Assembly (NCBI RefSeq): GCF_018069565.1
Contig: NZ_JAGPNL010000006.1
Coordinates: 1 to 64,000 of the forward strand
Direction of reading: 5' to 3'
Source: Streptomyces tagetis
Lineage (GTDB): Bacteria > Actinomycetota > Actinomycetes > Streptomycetales > Streptomycetaceae
DNA length: 64,000 bases
The first letter of the stretch is position 1; the number at the start of each line of letters is the position of its first letter. Below are positions 61,886 through 64,000 of this stretch, piece after piece. A program made the translations under genes and the position numbers. The notes under the pieces are model-generated. The model saw nothing but the letters and a program-made list of their open reading frames with translations. It searched no databases and was not told the origin of the DNA.

Positions 61886-62575
61886 GTGATCCGATTCGAC
61901 AGTGTGTCCAAGGTCTACCCCAAACAGAACCACCCGGCCCTCAGGGACGTCTCCCTGGAGGTCGAAAAGGGCGAGTTCGTCTTCCTCGTGGGGTCCTCCG
62001 GCTCCGGAAAGTCCACCTTCCTGCGGCTGATCCTCCGCGAGGAGCGGTGCAGTCACGGCCAGGTGCACGTCCTGGGCAGGGACCTCGCCCGCCTCTCCAA
62101 CTGGAAGGTGCCCCAGATGCGGCGCCAGTTGGGGACCGTCTTCCAGGACTTCCGCCTGCTGCCGAACAAGACCGTCGGCGAGAACGTCGCCTTCGCCCAG
62201 GAGGTCATCGGCAAGACCCGCGGTGAGATCCGCAAGTCCGTGCCGCAGGTGCTCGACCTCGTCGGGCTCGGTGGCAAGGAGGACCGCAGGCCCGGCGAGC
62301 TCTCCGGTGGTGAGCAGCAGCGCGTCGCCATCGCCCGCGCCTTCGTCAACCGGCCCAAGCTGCTGATCGCGGACGAGCCCACGGGCAACCTCGACCCGCA
62401 GACCTCCGTCGGCATCATGAAGCTGCTCGACCGCATCAACCGGACGGGCACCACCGTGATCATGGCGACGCACGACCAGAACATCGTGGACCAGATGCGC
62501 AAGCGCGTCATCGAGCTGGAGAAGGGCCGCCTCGTCCGCGACCAGGCGCGCGGCGTCTACGGCTACCAGCACTGA
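61886..62575 (+). CDS. ftsE: Cell division ATP-binding protein FtsE
   Basis: A 229-residue ABC ATPase. Walker A is FLVGSSGSGKSTFLRL (GSSGSGKST, residues 36-44), the Q-loop is in VFQDFRLLPNKTVGENV, the signature LSGGEQQRVAIARAFVN, Walker B LLIADEPTGNLDP and the H-loop MATHDQNI. With FtsX it forms the membrane complex that activates peptidoglycan hydrolases at division or sporulation septa. Start GTG 61886 fits; a TAAGGT -10-like hexamer lies at 61844-61849. ftsX follows 48 bases downstream. Confidence 0.97.
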   Translation: MIRFDSVSKVYPKQNHPALRDVSLEVEKGEFVFLVGSSGSGKSTFLRLILREERCSHGQVHVLGRDLARLSNWKVPQMRRQLGTVFQDFRLLPNKTVGENVAFAQEVIGKTRGEIRKSVPQVLDLVGLGGKEDRRPGELSGGEQQRVAIARAFVNRPKLLIADEPTGNLDPQTSVGIMKLLDRINRTGTTVIMATHDQNIVDQMRKRVIELEKGRLVRDQARGVYGYQH

Positions 62576-62623
62576 CACCGCCGCTCCCGCGCGGGTATCC
62601 ACGGAAAGGCTTAAACAGACGCC

Positions 62624-63541
62624 ATGCGCGCCCAGTTCGTGCTCTCGGAGATCGGTGTCGGTCTTCGCCGCAATCTGACGATGACCTTCGCGGTCGTCGT
62701 CTCCGTCGCCCTGTCCCTGGCCCTGTTCGGCGGCACGCTGCTGATGAGCGACCAGGTCAACGCCATGAAGGGCTACTGGTACGACAAGGTCAACGTCTCC
62801 GTCTTCCTCTGCAACAAGAGCGACGCGGCGAACGACTCCAACTGCGCCAAGGGCGCGGTGACCGCGGACCAGAAGAAGCAGATCCTGGCCGACCTCGACA
62901 AGATGGCCGTCGTCGACAAGGTGACGCACGAGTCGCAGGACGAGGCGTACAAGCACTACAAGGAGCAGTTCGGCGACTCGCCGCTGGCCGCCTCGCTCAC
63001 GCCGGACCAGATGCAGGAGTCGTACCGCATCAAGCTCAAGGACCCGGAGAAGTACCAGGTCGTCGCCACCGCCTTCGACGGCCGGGACGGCGTGCAGTCC
63101 GTGCAGGACCAGAAGGGCATCCTGGAGAACCTCTTCGACCTGCTGGACGGCATGAAGTGGGGCGCGCGGGCGGTGATGGCACTCATGCTGGTCGTCGCGC
63201 TGATGCTGATCGTCAACACGGTGCGCGTCTCGGCGTTCAGCCGTCGGCGGGAAACGGGCATCATGCGCCTGGTCGGCGCCTCCGGCTTCTACATCCAGGC
63301 CCCGTTCATCATGGAGGCGGCGGTCGCCGGGCTCATCGGCGGTGCCGTCGCCTGCGCCTTCCTGGTGCTCGCGCGGTACTTCATCATCGACCACGGGCTG
63401 GCGCTCTCCGAGAAACTCAGCCTGGTCGACTTCATCGGCTGGGACGCCGTGCTCACGAAGTTGCCGCTCATCCTCGCCACCAGCCTGCTGATGCCGGCGC
63501 TGGCCGCTTTCTTCGCGTTGCGCAAGTACCTGAAGGTGTGA
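62624..63541 (+). CDS. ftsX: Cell division protein FtsX
   Basis: A 305-residue permease-like protein with four TM helices: TM1 about residues 20-42, a ~130-residue extracytoplasmic loop that in FtsX binds hydrolase adaptors, TM2 near 185-205, TM3 near 228-250 and TM4 near 280-300. The cytoplasmic RRRETGIMRLVGASGFYIQA coupling region contacts FtsE. The loop contains two cysteines (FLCNKSDAANDSNC), possibly a disulfide. The ATG at 62624 follows GGAAAGG at about 15 bases. It is co-transcribed with ftsE and ended by a strong hairpin. Confidence 0.96.
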   Translation: MRAQFVLSEIGVGLRRNLTMTFAVVVSVALSLALFGGTLLMSDQVNAMKGYWYDKVNVSVFLCNKSDAANDSNCAKGAVTADQKKQILADLDKMAVVDKVTHESQDEAYKHYKEQFGDSPLAASLTPDQMQESYRIKLKDPEKYQVVATAFDGRDGVQSVQDQKGILENLFDLLDGMKWGARAVMALMLVVALMLIVNTVRVSAFSRRRETGIMRLVGASGFYIQAPFIMEAAVAGLIGGAVACAFLVLARYFIIDHGLALSEKLSLVDFIGWDAVLTKLPLILATSLLMPALAAFFALRKYLKV

Positions 63542-63551
63542 CGCATGCCAA

Positions 63552-63585
63552 GGGGGCCGAACGGTCAAGCGACCGTTCGGCCCCC
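63552..63585 (+). terminator. ftsEX terminator
   Basis: A perfect 15-bp stem, 63552-63566 with 63571-63585, loop AAGC, 10 bases after the ftsX stop; no T-tract. Confidence 0.8.
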
Positions 63586-63596
63586 TCGCGTTGTCC

Positions 63597-63602
63597 TAGA
63601 CT
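63597..63602 (+). promoter_or_regulatory. Putative -10 of the S41 protease gene (leaderless)
   Basis: TAGACT, 7 bases before ATG 63610, directly after the ftsEX terminator. Confidence 0.5.
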
Positions 63603-63609
63603 CACCGGC

Positions 63610-64000
63610 ATGTCAGGCCGTGACCTGTTCTGTCAGCCCCGCCGCGCACGCCACGGGGCCGCCCTGACCTTGGTGTTCACCAGTGTCCTCGCGGCCGGCG
63701 CGGCCACCGGCTCCCTGCCCGGGAGCGAGGCGGAGACCGCCGCCGCACCCGCCCGCGCCGCCGCCCCCGCGCTCCGCCACGAGGACGTGGCCCGCGCCGC
63801 CGCCGAGGCGATGGCGGACGGCAAGTCCCCCGTCGAGGCCGCCGAACGCGCGGTCAGCCGCAGCGGGGACCGCTGGGGCGCCGTGTACTCCCGGGGCGAG
63901 TACGAGGAGTTGGAGGAGGCCCTCGACGGCCGGTACACGGGCGTCGGCCTCTCCGCCCGCCGCGAGCGCGACGGACGTATCGAGGTGACCGGGGTGCGCT
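63610..64000 (+). CDS. S41 family C-terminal processing peptidase (partial)
   Basis: The first 130 codons of a gene cut by the end of the window. The product starts MSGRDLFCQPRRARHGAALT with an N-terminal signal-anchor (ALTLVFTSVLAAGAATG), an Ala-rich stretch, then GEYEELEEALDGRYTGVGLS, which is the beginning of the PDZ region of Ctp-type (S41) proteases. The catalytic Ser/Lys dyad would be further downstream. In streptomycetes a Ctp-like protease gene follows ftsEX. No stop or terminator is in view. Confidence 0.82.
   Translation, partial: MSGRDLFCQPRRARHGAALTLVFTSVLAAGAATGSLPGSEAETAAAPARAAAPALRHEDVARAAAEAMADGKSPVEAAERAVSRSGDRWGAVYSRGEYEELEEALDGRYTGVGLSARRERDGRIEVTGVR

Overview
The window is a contiguous piece of a high-GC (roughly 72%) actinobacterial chromosome, almost certainly Streptomyces or a close relative. 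The grounds are codon usage, the 5S rRNA type, sparse Shine-Dalgarno use with many apparent leaderless starts, a single TTA codon, and a gene order I recognise from streptomycete core chromosomes: mtnA, mtrA-mtrB-lpqB, comF-like, hpf, LuxR-type regulator, secA, large NAD-glutamate dehydrogenase, a teichoic-acid-type locus, Ser/Thr kinases, prfB, ftsE-ftsX. mtrA-mtrB-lpqB-comF-hpf-secA is also the order of the Mycobacterium tuberculosis Rv3246c-Rv3240c block. The window opens in the end of an rRNA operon (5S) and closes inside an S41 (Ctp-type) protease gene.

Layout. (1) 1-161: 5S rRNA and terminator. (2) 251-5861, minus strand: a tightly coupled five-gene operon (six-TM membrane protein, DUF4129, DUF4350, MoxR ATPase, DUF58) whose stops and starts overlap or nearly touch. 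(3) 6002-14943, plus strand: mtnA, then mtrA-mtrB-lpqB for envelope and cell-cycle signalling, comF-like, hpf with a structured leader, and a LuxR-type response regulator. A direct-repeat MtrA-type box lies just before mtrA and two DnaA boxes lie just before comF. (4) 14959-22502: AlkZ-like DNA glycosylase, GNAT, secA, Rv3235-family protein, DUF6912 protein and HAD hydrolase. (5) 22990-27918: the ~180-kDa NAD-glutamate dehydrogenase, followed by a perfect 18-bp hairpin.

(6) 28136-47433: a large cell-wall polymer locus. It holds a TagGH-type exporter, one stand-alone GT2 glycosyltransferase, four CDP-glycerol:glycerophosphotransferase (TagF-like) paralogues of which three are fused to an N-terminal GT2 domain, three polytopic GT-C-like membrane proteins, galE and a TetR regulator. 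The organic-peroxide sensor/effector pair ohrR-ohr sits in the middle. The four TagF-like paralogues show different patterns of motif loss, and one carries the only TTA (bldA-type) codon in any gene I annotate. (7) 47588-51234: a binding protein and two permeases of a sugar ABC importer with no ATPase gene nearby; one permease has a ~160-residue extracytoplasmic insert.

(8) 51569-58955: a divergent phosphosignalling block, with an FHA plus FtsK/EssC-like ATPase protein facing two PknB-type kinases; the first kinase has a leader made of 10-12-bp repeats. (9) 59033-64000: prfB, a Gly-rich LAETG (sortase E-type) surface protein, a 65-residue zinc-ribbon membrane protein, ftsE-ftsX and the start of an S41 protease.

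I saw no insertion sequence, prophage, CRISPR array, tRNA gene or biosynthetic gene cluster. The most unusual material is the teichoic-acid-type locus (6), the phosphosignalling block (8), and several cis-regulatory patterns (MtrA box, DnaA box pair, hpf leader, leaderless promoters).
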